Shown piece after piece: positions 45,527-53,394 of a stretch of 64,000 nucleotides of DNA. Both the position numbers and the translations under genes were made by a program. The notes beneath the pieces are model-generated. The model saw only the letters and a list, made by a program, of their open reading frames with translations. It made no database searches and had not been told where the DNA came from. Origin of the DNA: Sphingomonas sp. QA11. Its GTDB lineage: Bacteria > Pseudomonadota > Alphaproteobacteria > Sphingomonadales > Sphingomonadaceae. The stretch is from positions 3,004,501 through 3,068,500 of the forward strand of contig NZ_CP098774.1 in the NCBI RefSeq assembly GCF_028473665.1, given 5' to 3'. Within the stretch, counting starts at the first letter, position 1. Each line of letters starts with the position of its first letter.

Positions 45527-46285
45527 CTACTTTGATGCCGTGTCAAATGGGTACGATGCTGAAATATTCTGCAAAATCAAGCATTGATCCCATCGCGGAT
45601 CAGAACTCTTCTGCCAGCCCGGCTGATGAACCGCAGGCCCTTCCGGGCAAAAATTGATCGTCGTAGGATGCACCCCACATCCGCTTGGCTGGCATTGCCA
45701 AACCTCGGGAGCAGCTTCACGTGTTGATGCCGTTGCTGTGGTCACCTTATATCCCGCAGCCCGAAGCGCTGGAGTCATCGCGCTCCCCATGTTTCTGGTA
45801 TGAAAGTTCCCGGCAAGCACGAGGCCAGTACTGCGGGGTTTTGCACGCATGGCATCCAGAAAAAGTTGAGCCGCCTTCGCGTCAAAATCCCGGCCTCGCC
45901 CGGCACTGTTCAGATAGACAATTGTCAGCTTTTGCTTCTTCTCCAATGCGAGCGCGTGACAAAGCAGATCGCGCATCGCGCGGCTCGTCCGCCCATCCGC
46001 CGTAGCACCGCGCCAACTCTCCGGGACAGGGCCAGTTGCCGCTCCACAGGAGATAGTCGAACTGTCGCTGTCGAGCTCAAGACCGAGTACGAGCGGGCCC
46101 TGTCGCGACATCACGTCAACGAGATCGCGAGTGACAAGCGGAATTTCGTTGGAGCCGTGGGTGTCACCGAGCGCGAGTATCTCGCCGGTATGTATCGGAA
46201 CAGGCAGTTTACCGATTGATGACGCTTGTGCTGCCGGGCCAACGAGGACGACTAGCGTAGCGAACGAACGGAAGAGGGACCCCAT
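45527..46285 (-). CDS. Secreted ChaN/EreA-like (TraB/Tiki-type) protein
   Basis: The 252-residue protein has a signal peptide ending GPAAQA and a GAGGAG ribosome site before ATG 46285. Two motifs stand out: GDTHGSNE (residues 40-47, GxxHxxxE) and LVLAGNFHTRN with a histidine at 162, the pair shared by ChaN, erythromycin-esterase-like and TraB/Tiki proteins. This fold includes metal-dependent hydrolases and heme-binding proteins. Cysteines occur in FC and CQPSGCGVH near the C-terminus. It is the first gene of the minus-strand set that continues with the precursor and maturase, so it may act on the exported peptide or protect the producer. Function not established. Confidence 0.65.
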   Translation of the reverse strand: MGSLFRSFATLVVLVGPAAQASSIGKLPVPIHTGEILALGDTHGSNEIPLVTRDLVDVMSRQGPLVLGLELDSDSSTISCGAATGPVPESWRGATADGRTSRAMRDLLCHALALEKKQKLTIVYLNSAGRGRDFDAKAAQLFLDAMRAKPRSTGLVLAGNFHTRNMGSAMTPALRAAGYKVTTATASTREAAPEVWQCQPSGCGVHPTTINFCPEGPAVHQPGWQKSSDPRWDQCLILQNISASYPFDTASK

Positions 46286-46741
46286 ATACAGATACTCTCC
46301 TCGACGCGCAGACGTTAAGCGTTGAGGTTATGGGTATCGGCGGGATATTCGCATAGCTAGTTAAATTAGGTTCGAAACGGACCTAATGTCAGCCCGATAC
46401 TGAACGCATCCGACACGATCGCGTGAGACAACTAACCTAATATACTGAAATATGCCGTGCAAAACCTTCACGAACTTTGGAAACGAATTGGCACCTTCCT
46501 ATCTGCAAGGATGCCAAGCCTCTACAGATCTTCGCTAATCACAAGAAGATGTTATTTTTGCCACCACCATGCGTGGCCGTGCGCCAGACGATCAATGCCG
46601 CCCGAGAGCAACCGCCGGCAGTTTGGTGCAAGGCCGGCTTGACTCGCACCAGGAAACTTCCGTTAACGTAAGATGACGTCCGGCATCTGCTTCGCGGAGC
46701 CAGTCGTGAACCGAGCAAGATCATCGACGGGGAACGCCGGG
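46286..46741. promoter_or_regulatory. Divergent gap with inverted repeat ATTAGGT/ACCTAAT
   Basis: About 455 AT-richer bases between the ChaN-like gene and the nuclease gene. ATTAGGT (46365-46371) and ACCTAAT (46381-46387) form a seven-base inverted repeat with nine-base spacer, and a third AACCTAAT occurs near 46434. It is a possible operator for the peptide cluster. No credible gene is present; short frames lack start signals. Confidence 0.4.
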
Positions 46742-47698
46742 ATGGGGATAAGATACTGGCTGGCATGCGCGATCGGCGTCGCTGCCGTGGGAATGCAATC
46801 CGGCGAGGCTGTCGCATGGTCAAATCAGGGACACATGGTCACCGGCGCCATGGCATATGACGATCTGGCCAAGGCCGATCCTGCCCTGATTGCCAGGATC
46901 GAGGCGATCATGGCGGATCATCCCGACAAGGCGCGTTTCGAACGCGGGCTGGCGGGCTATTCGGGCGAGGCGCGCACCCGTCGTTTGTTCGAACTCATGG
47001 CGCGCTGGCCGGACGATGCGCGCGAGGGGCCCTATGATCATCCCGGCTGGCATTACTGGCTCAGGCTGATCCCGTCCCGGACCGACCCCGCCACCATCCC
47101 GCCCGCGATGCTGACGATGACCACCGGCCAGGCGGTCGAGGCGTATCGGCTCAACCTCGCAACCGTCAGCGACGCCTATGCGCCGGCAGCGGACCGGGCG
47201 GTCTCGCTGTGCTGGCTGTTCCATCTCGCAGGAGACATCCAGCAGCCGCTTCATGCCGGCCACCTGGTTTCCGGCCGCTTTCCGCTGACCGACCGTGCCG
47301 GAGGAAACAGCTTCGTCCGGCCAACGACCGGCGGGGATGCGACAAACCTGCATGCCTATTGGGACAATGTCGTCGGCGGGGACAATGAGGACGACGCCAA
47401 TGTGGAGGCAGTGCGCCTCCGGCTCGGCCATGCATGGCCGCGATCCGCGCTCGTGGAACTGAGCGGGAAGGCCGATCCGGAAGCATTCCGGGCATGGGCG
47501 GACGAGAGCTTCGAGCTGGCACGGTCAGCCGCCTATGCGGGCGGAACCTATGAAGGTGCGACCACGCCGGCCGCAGCCATGCCGGTTTCGCCAGGCTATG
47601 AGACATCACGCCGAAGCATCGGTGAGCGCCGTGTCGCGTTGAGCGGCCATCGCATCGCCGATGCGGTCCGCGCAGCCCTGTCGAGCCAGGGCGCCTAG
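46742..47698 (+). CDS. Secreted S1/P1-type nuclease
   Basis: The 318-residue protein has a signal peptide ending GEAVA, so the mature enzyme starts with tryptophan (WSNQGH), whose amino group binds zinc in this family. Further zinc ligands are in WHYW, WLFHLAGDIQQPLHAG, GGNSF and NLHAYWDNVV. S1/P1 nucleases cut single-stranded DNA and RNA and release 5' nucleotides. ATG 46742 gives a proper signal peptide; a longer start at 46673 is not needed. Works outside the cytoplasm, possibly with the nearby acid phosphatase in nucleotide scavenging. Confidence 0.93.
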   Translation: MGIRYWLACAIGVAAVGMQSGEAVAWSNQGHMVTGAMAYDDLAKADPALIARIEAIMADHPDKARFERGLAGYSGEARTRRLFELMARWPDDAREGPYDHPGWHYWLRLIPSRTDPATIPPAMLTMTTGQAVEAYRLNLATVSDAYAPAADRAVSLCWLFHLAGDIQQPLHAGHLVSGRFPLTDRAGGNSFVRPTTGGDATNLHAYWDNVVGGDNEDDANVEAVRLRLGHAWPRSALVELSGKADPEAFRAWADESFELARSAAYAGGTYEGATTPAAAMPVSPGYETSRRSIGERRVALSGHRIADAVRAALSSQGA

Positions 47699-47708
47699 GA
47701 CGCAAGAT

Positions 47709-47850
47709 GGTTCGCGCAGAGGCGCTGAGGGCGCTGAGAAGGTCCGGTCAGCGGCTCGGGCCGAGCACCTTTACAAGCGGACTGCTTACCGGCGCACGAT
47801 GATCAAGTCCGGAAATCATCTCCGCATTCTCTGCGCCCTCTGCGCGAACC
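47709..47850. repeat. Inverted pair of GGTTCGCGCAGAGG-type repeats
   Basis: GGTTCGCGCAGAGGCGCTGA begins at 47709; an inverted, slightly different copy ends at 47850 (minus strand GGTTCGCGCAGAGGGCGCAG). About 85 bases lie between. A third copy lies at 50793-50814. They fit a short dispersed intergenic repeat of REP type; the pair could also end transcription between the convergent genes. Confidence 0.6.
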
Positions 47851-47996
47851 CTCCTCTATAACCGTGCCAAGGGGCTGAATGTCGATCCGGCCTAGAATCC
47901 GTTCCTGCAAAACTGAAACGGCGGGGAGCGGGCCGGCACCGTTTCAGCAACGCTGAAAACGAATCTAGCGTCAGATCCGGCCCACCGGTCGAGGAT

Positions 47997-48800
47997 TTAT
48001 CGCTTGCCGCCGGGGAGCGTCGGCATCACGCGCTCGGCGATGAGCGCCTGCTCGGCCTCGCAGCCCTGAGGGTGCTCGCTTGCCAGGTTCGTTCGCAGTG
48101 CCGCAAGCTCGGCGCGCGCCGCTTCGAGATCGGTCTTGAACGCAGCCTTGGTCCGAACGAGTGCCAGGGTCGCGCTGGCTGACGCCATCCCCGCCTCAAC
48201 CGCGCTCTCATTGTGGGCGCCGCAGACAAACCGGCTGTCACCATAGGCCCGGCCGCGATTGAGAATCTGCGTTGCCCGATCAGGCACGAGGTCTGTCAGG
48301 ATGAATGCCCAGGTCCAGCCCCAGGTCGTGTGGCCCGAAGGATAGTCGAAACTGTCACCCAGTTCCGATTTGGGCTGGCAGATTTCGCCCTTGTCGATGT
48401 GGAAGGGGCGAGCGCGCTTGTAGAAATTCTTGGCGAGATTGGTCTGCGCTCCCGTGTCGATCCCGGCTCGCCCTACCACGCGGAGTAGCGCCGGGGCCGT
48501 CTGCGGCGTCAGCGTAACGCCGACGGCACAGCTGAAGTCGCGCATCAGGGCGGGTGGCGAATAATCGGCGTCGCTCGTGGCAAGCGCGCCGCGCGGCGTC
48601 TTGAGCAGCGCCCGCGTCGCGACGAATATCTTGCGATCGGTCTCATACCGGGGATCGCCCTTGCGCGGCGCCGGTTCGACGATCGTCGTGACGTCGAACT
48701 CGCCCGGCGTGAGATAGCCACTATATTGTTTTTGCGCCGGGGCCGCGCCGGCCAACATGGCCAGCCCGACCGCTCCGAATAGTGCAACACGCGACATCAT
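47997..48800 (-). CDS. Class A acid phosphatase (PAP2 superfamily)
   Basis: The 267-residue protein has a signal peptide (MMSRVALFGAVGLAMLAGAAPA) and the PAP2 motifs KRARPFH, YPSGHTTWG and SRFVCGAHNESAVEAG, the three conserved blocks around the phosphohistidine. It is most like class A non-specific acid phosphatases and acts in the periplasm on phosphomonoesters such as nucleotides. ATG 48800 has AGGGGACG upstream. It is 53 bases downstream of a gamma-glutamyltransferase gene and probably in the same transcript. Confidence 0.92.
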   Translation of the reverse strand: MMSRVALFGAVGLAMLAGAAPAQKQYSGYLTPGEFDVTTIVEPAPRKGDPRYETDRKIFVATRALLKTPRGALATSDADYSPPALMRDFSCAVGVTLTPQTAPALLRVVGRAGIDTGAQTNLAKNFYKRARPFHIDKGEICQPKSELGDSFDYPSGHTTWGWTWAFILTDLVPDRATQILNRGRAYGDSRFVCGAHNESAVEAGMASASATLALVRTKAAFKTDLEAARAELAALRTNLASEHPQGCEAEQALIAERVMPTLPGGKR

Positions 48801-48853
48801 CGTCCCCTTTGCGAACATAGTGCGGCGGGCATGCCGCCAGCTCAACCTTCATC

Positions 48854-50671
48854 TCAATAAGCGAGCGCGCATCCGTCAGCCCGCATTTCGGATGCGGCGG
48901 CATATACCAGGCGTCCGCCGTCCGGCATGAACTCGACGCACTCATACCGGCCGAAGCCCCCATCCGGCTTGCCGATCGTCCAGCCCATATCAGCGAGCGC
49001 CGCCTTGGTGGCATCGGGCACGCCGCTTTCGAGGCGCAGCAGGCCATTGGGCGGCAAGTCCGGCGAATCCTCGCCCATCGACTGGGACGATCCCTCATGG
49101 TGCCAGCGTGGGCTGTCGCCGGCCGCCTGCACGTCGAGGCCATAGTCCTTCCGGTTGACGATGATCTGAGTCTGTCCCTGCGGCTGCATATCGCCGCCCA
49201 TCACGCCGAAAGCGAGCCAGGGCACCCCTTTTCGCGTCGCGAAGCCCGGGATGATCGTCTGGAACGGACGCTTGCCAGGCTGATAGATATTGGGATGACC
49301 TTCCTTCAGGCTGAAGAGCTGGCCGCGATCCTGGAACATGAAGCCAAGCCCGTCGGCGACAAGCCCCGAGCCCATGCCGCGGAAATTGGACTGGATCATC
49401 GAGACCATCATTCCCGAACTGTCAGCGCACGAGAAATATGTCGTGTCGCCGCGGCTCGGCGCCTGCCCGGGATAGACGGGGCTCAGGATGCGGTCCGGCC
49501 GGATCAGCCTGGCCCGTTCGGCGGCATATTCCTTGGAGATCAGCCAGTCGACCGGCACCTTCGAAAAGTGCGGATCGGCGTAGAAGCGCGCCCGATCCTC
49601 ATAGGCCAGGCGCTTGGCCTCGGCCTGGAGGTGAATCGACAGCGGCGACTGGAAGCCAGCACCGCGCAGATCGAAATGCTCGAGCATGTTGAGCATCTGG
49701 AGCGTCGCGATGCCCTGAGTGTTCGCGCCCAGCGCATGAACCGTCACGCCGCGATAGTCGGTTTGATGCGGTTCGACCCACTCGCCATGATGGGCGGCGA
49801 GATCTTCGGCGCTCAGCCAGCCGCCGATCCTCTTGAAATAGGCGTCGATGGTGCGCGCAATCTCACCTTTGTAGAAGGCGTCGCGTCCGCCCCGGGCGAT
49901 GAGGCGATAGGTATGCGCCAGGTCCGGGTTGCTGAAGATCTGACCGGTCCTTGGCCCCACGCCATTCAACCCGTAGACCTTCATGGCATTGGCCGTCTCC
50001 TCGACGCCAGAGCCCGGCCGGCTGAAGTTCCTGAGGCTGCCGCGGATATAATAGGCGATCAGCTCCGGGACCGGTACGCCCTCGCTGGCATAGGCGATCG
50101 CCGGCTCGAAGAGCTCGGCCCATTTGAGCTTTCCGTAACGCTGGTGAAGCATCCACCAGGCGTCGAGCGCGCCCGGCACCGACACCGAGACAGCGCCGAG
50201 CGGCGGAATTGCGCCGTTCCTGGCGCGGGAACGAACCGTCTCAAGGCTCAGGCCGTGAGGACTGCCGCCGGAGCCGGCCAGCCCCACCACCTTTTTCACC
50301 TTCGGGTCCCACAGCATGCAGAAGCAGTCGCCGCCGATCCCGGACGAGGTGGGCTCAAGGAACCCGAGACACGCGTTCATCGCAATCGCCGCGTCGACCG
50401 CCGACCCGCCTTTCTTCAGCGTCTCGATCGCCGCCAGCGTCGCCAGCGGGTGCGCCGATCCCGCGGCACCGCCGGTTCCGTATACCGCGCTGCGCGAGGC
50501 GAAGCTGGCGCCCACCGGCCGATCCCCGGCATGGACATCGGGGCGGACGAAACGGTCGTCCCCCTCCCCTTCGAATTTCGGCAGATCGGGTGCCGCGACA
50601 CGGGTTTGCGCGAGCGCCGGCAACGCGAACGCCGCGGCCGGAATGGAGGCGATAAAATTCCTGCGAAGCAT
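48854..50671 (-). CDS. Gamma-glutamyltransferase family protein (second copy)
   Basis: The 605-residue protein starts MLRRNFIASIPAAAFALPALAQ, a signal that may use the Tat route. It has KKGGSAVDAAIAMNACLGFLEP, TSSGIGGDCFCMLW, the predicted cleavage threonine in RGDTTYFSCADSSG, and KRPFQTIIPGFATRKG. It is only distantly related to the copy at 4762 and resembles the subgroup that includes YwrD-like enzymes and cephalosporin-acylase-like members. Substrate may be a gamma-glutamyl peptide or another amide. Confidence 0.88.
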   Translation of the reverse strand: MLRRNFIASIPAAAFALPALAQTRVAAPDLPKFEGEGDDRFVRPDVHAGDRPVGASFASRSAVYGTGGAAGSAHPLATLAAIETLKKGGSAVDAAIAMNACLGFLEPTSSGIGGDCFCMLWDPKVKKVVGLAGSGGSPHGLSLETVRSRARNGAIPPLGAVSVSVPGALDAWWMLHQRYGKLKWAELFEPAIAYASEGVPVPELIAYYIRGSLRNFSRPGSGVEETANAMKVYGLNGVGPRTGQIFSNPDLAHTYRLIARGGRDAFYKGEIARTIDAYFKRIGGWLSAEDLAAHHGEWVEPHQTDYRGVTVHALGANTQGIATLQMLNMLEHFDLRGAGFQSPLSIHLQAEAKRLAYEDRARFYADPHFSKVPVDWLISKEYAAERARLIRPDRILSPVYPGQAPSRGDTTYFSCADSSGMMVSMIQSNFRGMGSGLVADGLGFMFQDRGQLFSLKEGHPNIYQPGKRPFQTIIPGFATRKGVPWLAFGVMGGDMQPQGQTQIIVNRKDYGLDVQAAGDSPRWHHEGSSQSMGEDSPDLPPNGLLRLESGVPDATKAALADMGWTIGKPDGGFGRYECVEFMPDGGRLVYAAASEMRADGCALAY

Positions 50672-51066
50672 CGTGTTCTCCACTGAGCGATAGCGACGAG
50701 CATTGCCTGTCACGGGGGTGCACGCAAGCGGCGGCTTGCCCTGCGATCAGGACGGATCGCCATTCATGACCGTTCTGTCGGCGGGACGATATGGTTCGCG
50801 CGGAGGCGCAGAGGAGGCTGAAACAGTTTCGCCGGCGGCGCGGGCAGTTTGTGACAACCACGCTGTCCTCGACAGGCAGCTTACCAGCGCGCGATATTCG
50901 AGTTCGGTATCGCCTCAGCGCTCTCTCCGCCATGACGTGAATGTCGAGCCAATCCGGGCCGTAGATTCATAGACCGGCGATTCCGGTTCCGCCGCACTTG
51001 CGGACATAGGAAGCCCCGGTGGCGGCGCCCATTTGCCGCCGTTCCTCCATCGTGGCACAATAAAGA
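50672..51066. other. Divergent gap with one dispersed repeat copy
   Basis: About 395 bases between genes on opposite strands. It holds a copy of the GGTTCGCGCGGAGGCGCAGA repeat (50793-50814; compare 47709). No gene with a credible start is seen. Confidence 0.4.
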
Positions 51067-51396
51067 ATGAGCGACGAACCCTTCATTGAGCGCATCTTCG
51101 AAAGCGGTGAAGACATCATCACGGCACGCTTCCTTCAGCCCGCTTTGGCTCCCGGCGGCGAGTATCAATGTCGATGGGCGATCGTATGGCCCGACCGGGT
51201 TCAGCAACGCTACGCGTGTGGCGTGGACGGTGTTCAGGCGCTGATGCTGGCGATGAAGTCCGTCCATTCGGAGCTTATGGAAAGCAACCTCTACAAGTCT
51301 GGGAAGCTAACCTATGCTGACCAGTATGACTTGGACCTACCGCCGGGTTGGGGAGAGGGGCAGCTTTATGTGCCGCCCGAACGAAAGGGCAGCTAA
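51067..51396 (+). CDS. Small protein, DUF6968-like
   Basis: A 109-residue protein with ARFLQPALAPGGEYQCRWAI, ACGVDGVQALMLAMKSVHSEL and DLDLPPGWG. I recall this pattern as a family of unknown function (DUF6968), often found singly in proteobacteria. No signal peptide or catalytic motif. It stands alone and converges on the OsmC gene. Confidence 0.7.
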   Translation: MSDEPFIERIFESGEDIITARFLQPALAPGGEYQCRWAIVWPDRVQQRYACGVDGVQALMLAMKSVHSELMESNLYKSGKLTYADQYDLDLPPGWGEGQLYVPPERKGS

Positions 51397-51583
51397 CGCC
51401 GGATCGTGTCTAAACCTGCCCGTCGGCTCACCACCCAATCATTGCCGTTCAGCAACACGAACAGCGAGCGCTGTTCCTGATAGCGGACCGGCGAGTGTCG
51501 GTGGGAAGAGCCGCCCGGCGAGGCGTCCCGATACCGGTCGCGGCGAACACGGTGCGACACGCGCAAGCCGCCATCAAGGGCGT

Positions 51584-51985
51584 TCAGCCTACCCAATCGA
51601 TCGTGATCGGCGCGCCGATCCCAAGCACGGCATGGACGGGGCAGGCATGAGCCGCAGCTTCCAGCTTGATACGCTGCCGTTCGTCGAATTTTCCGGGGAC
51701 GCGAACATTTACCGCGATGCGCGCAATCCGGCGAGGCGTGTTAGCCATCTCCTTCGTAACGATTGCAGTGGCACCGGCGATGTCCCTGTTCATCGAATGC
51801 GCGGCGATGCCCATGATGCTGAGAATGCAGCTCCCCAAAGCTACGGATAGCATTTCACTGGGCGAGAAACTTTCTCCCTGCCCATGGTTATCCTTCGGTG
51901 CATCGGTAAGAACGATCGTTCCGGACTCCGCGTGCTCCGATCGACACCGTAGACTGCCTTCGTATGAAACCACTGTTGCGAGCAT
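51584..51985 (-). CDS. OsmC-family protein
   Basis: The 133-residue protein has ESFSPSEMLSVALGSCILSIMG with the first active-site cysteine and HACPVHAVLG with the second, as in OsmC/Ohr thiol peroxidases. These reduce organic hydroperoxides in the cytosol. ATG 51985 gives the normal length; 34 residues upstream look non-coding. It is divergent from the dipeptidase gene across 216 bases. Confidence 0.88.
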   Translation of the reverse strand: MLATVVSYEGSLRCRSEHAESGTIVLTDAPKDNHGQGESFSPSEMLSVALGSCILSIMGIAAHSMNRDIAGATAIVTKEMANTPRRIARIAVNVRVPGKFDERQRIKLEAAAHACPVHAVLGIGAPITIDWVG

Positions 51986-52201
51986 TCGGATATCTACCTG
52001 ACCAGGGCGTTGGCCGTTACCTTTTGATCGCAGCCGTCGGCCATTTGCCAAGATGGTCCAAAAGCTGCCGAACGGCAAACCACCCAATGCCGGCCGACTA
52101 CGCTCACAAGTTCACGGCCCAATCTGAAAACGACAAAAGTTTCGCTGGCGTGATAATTTGAGGTGGAGCTAGTCTTCATGTTTCCAAACAGGGGGCATGT
52201 C

Positions 52202-53329
52202 ATGCAGTTGTCTCGGCGCGAATTGATCGGCGCTCTAGCCGCGCTTCCGGCTGTCTCGTCAGCCCGGGCGGCCGCGCCCTCGGGCTATCCCGCGCGCGAC
52301 TATGACCGCGCGATCGTGATCGACGGGCTTGGCGGCCTCGTGGACCCCTATGGCAAGGAGGGAGATCCACGCTTCAGCGCGCGCGGCTGGGCGGAGCTCA
52401 GGCAATCCGGCGTCAGCGCGATCCATTGCACGGTCAACGAGGTCGGCAACGAGCCAGATGTCGCCGACAAGACGCTGCGGAACCTTGCTGCCCTGGAAGA
52501 GGTGATCGCTGACAACCCCGATATGTTCGTTCGCGCGACACGTGTCGCCGATATTCGCGCCGCCAAGGCCGCAGGCAAGGTCGCGTTGTATTACGGCTTC
52601 CAGGATACGAGCCTGATCGGCGCCGACCTCAGCCGCATCGAGCTGTACCACGGCCTCGGCGTGCGGATCATCCAGCTCACCTACAACAAGAGGAACCTAT
52701 CGGGTGACGGCGCGATCGAGCCGGCCAATGCCGGGATTTCGGACCTCGGCCGCAGGACGATCGAAGCGATCGAGGCGCAGAAGATCCTGCTTGACCTTTC
52801 CCATGGCGGGCAGCGCACCGTGGCCGAGGCGATCGCTCATGCGAAACGGCCGCCGATCATCAGTCATTCGGGCTGCCGCGCGCTCAACGACAATCCGCGC
52901 AACATTTGGGACGCCGAGATGAAGGCACTGGCCAACAAGGGCGGCGTGTTCGGCATCTATTACATGCCGTTCCTCGTCGCGAACAGCAAACCGACCCGCG
53001 AAGACCTGCTGCGCCATTTCGACCATGCGCTGCAAATATGCGGCGAGGATCATATCGCGATCGGCACTGACGGCATGATCTCCAGGACGGTGATCGACGA
53101 TTCAGCCCGCGCGGCGCAGCGCAAATTCCACGAGGAACGAACGAAGAAAGGTATCGCCGCGCCCGGAGAGGGGCCCGACATCTTCAATATCGTCGCCGAT
53201 TATGACACCCACCTGCGCTTCCGCATGCTCGCGGACGATCTGTCCGCGCGCGGCTGGCCAGCGGCCCGGATCGAGAAGCTGCTCGGCGGCAATCTGGTTC
53301 GACTTTACACCGAGGTCTGGGGCGGATGA
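52202..53329 (+). CDS. M19 membrane dipeptidase-family protein with altered metal site
   Basis: The 375-residue protein starts with an export signal (LSRRELIGALAALPAVSSARA). It has the M19 blocks YHGLGVRIIQLTYNKRN, ILLDLSHGG, PIISHSGCRALNDNPRN, GGVFGIYYMPF and HIAIGTDGM. In active members the first beta-strand holds His-x-Asp (as in DGHND); here it reads VIDGLGGLVDPYG, so these two zinc ligands are missing. It may be a non-canonical or inactive member. ATG 52202 is used because it opens the signal. Confidence 0.85.
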   Translation: MQLSRRELIGALAALPAVSSARAAAPSGYPARDYDRAIVIDGLGGLVDPYGKEGDPRFSARGWAELRQSGVSAIHCTVNEVGNEPDVADKTLRNLAALEEVIADNPDMFVRATRVADIRAAKAAGKVALYYGFQDTSLIGADLSRIELYHGLGVRIIQLTYNKRNLSGDGAIEPANAGISDLGRRTIEAIEAQKILLDLSHGGQRTVAEAIAHAKRPPIISHSGCRALNDNPRNIWDAEMKALANKGGVFGIYYMPFLVANSKPTREDLLRHFDHALQICGEDHIAIGTDGMISRTVIDDSARAAQRKFHEERTKKGIAAPGEGPDIFNIVADYDTHLRFRMLADDLSARGWPAARIEKLLGGNLVRLYTEVWGG

Positions 53330-53394
53330 GTTTCGGCCCGACGGGGTCGCTACAGCCTATCCCGGCCTGAGTTCATGACGATATATTCGCCGTA

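Noticed and set aside
50881..51267. Minus-strand frame opposite the DUF6968-like gene
   Set aside because: It lacks motifs and overlaps a conserved small gene on the other strand.
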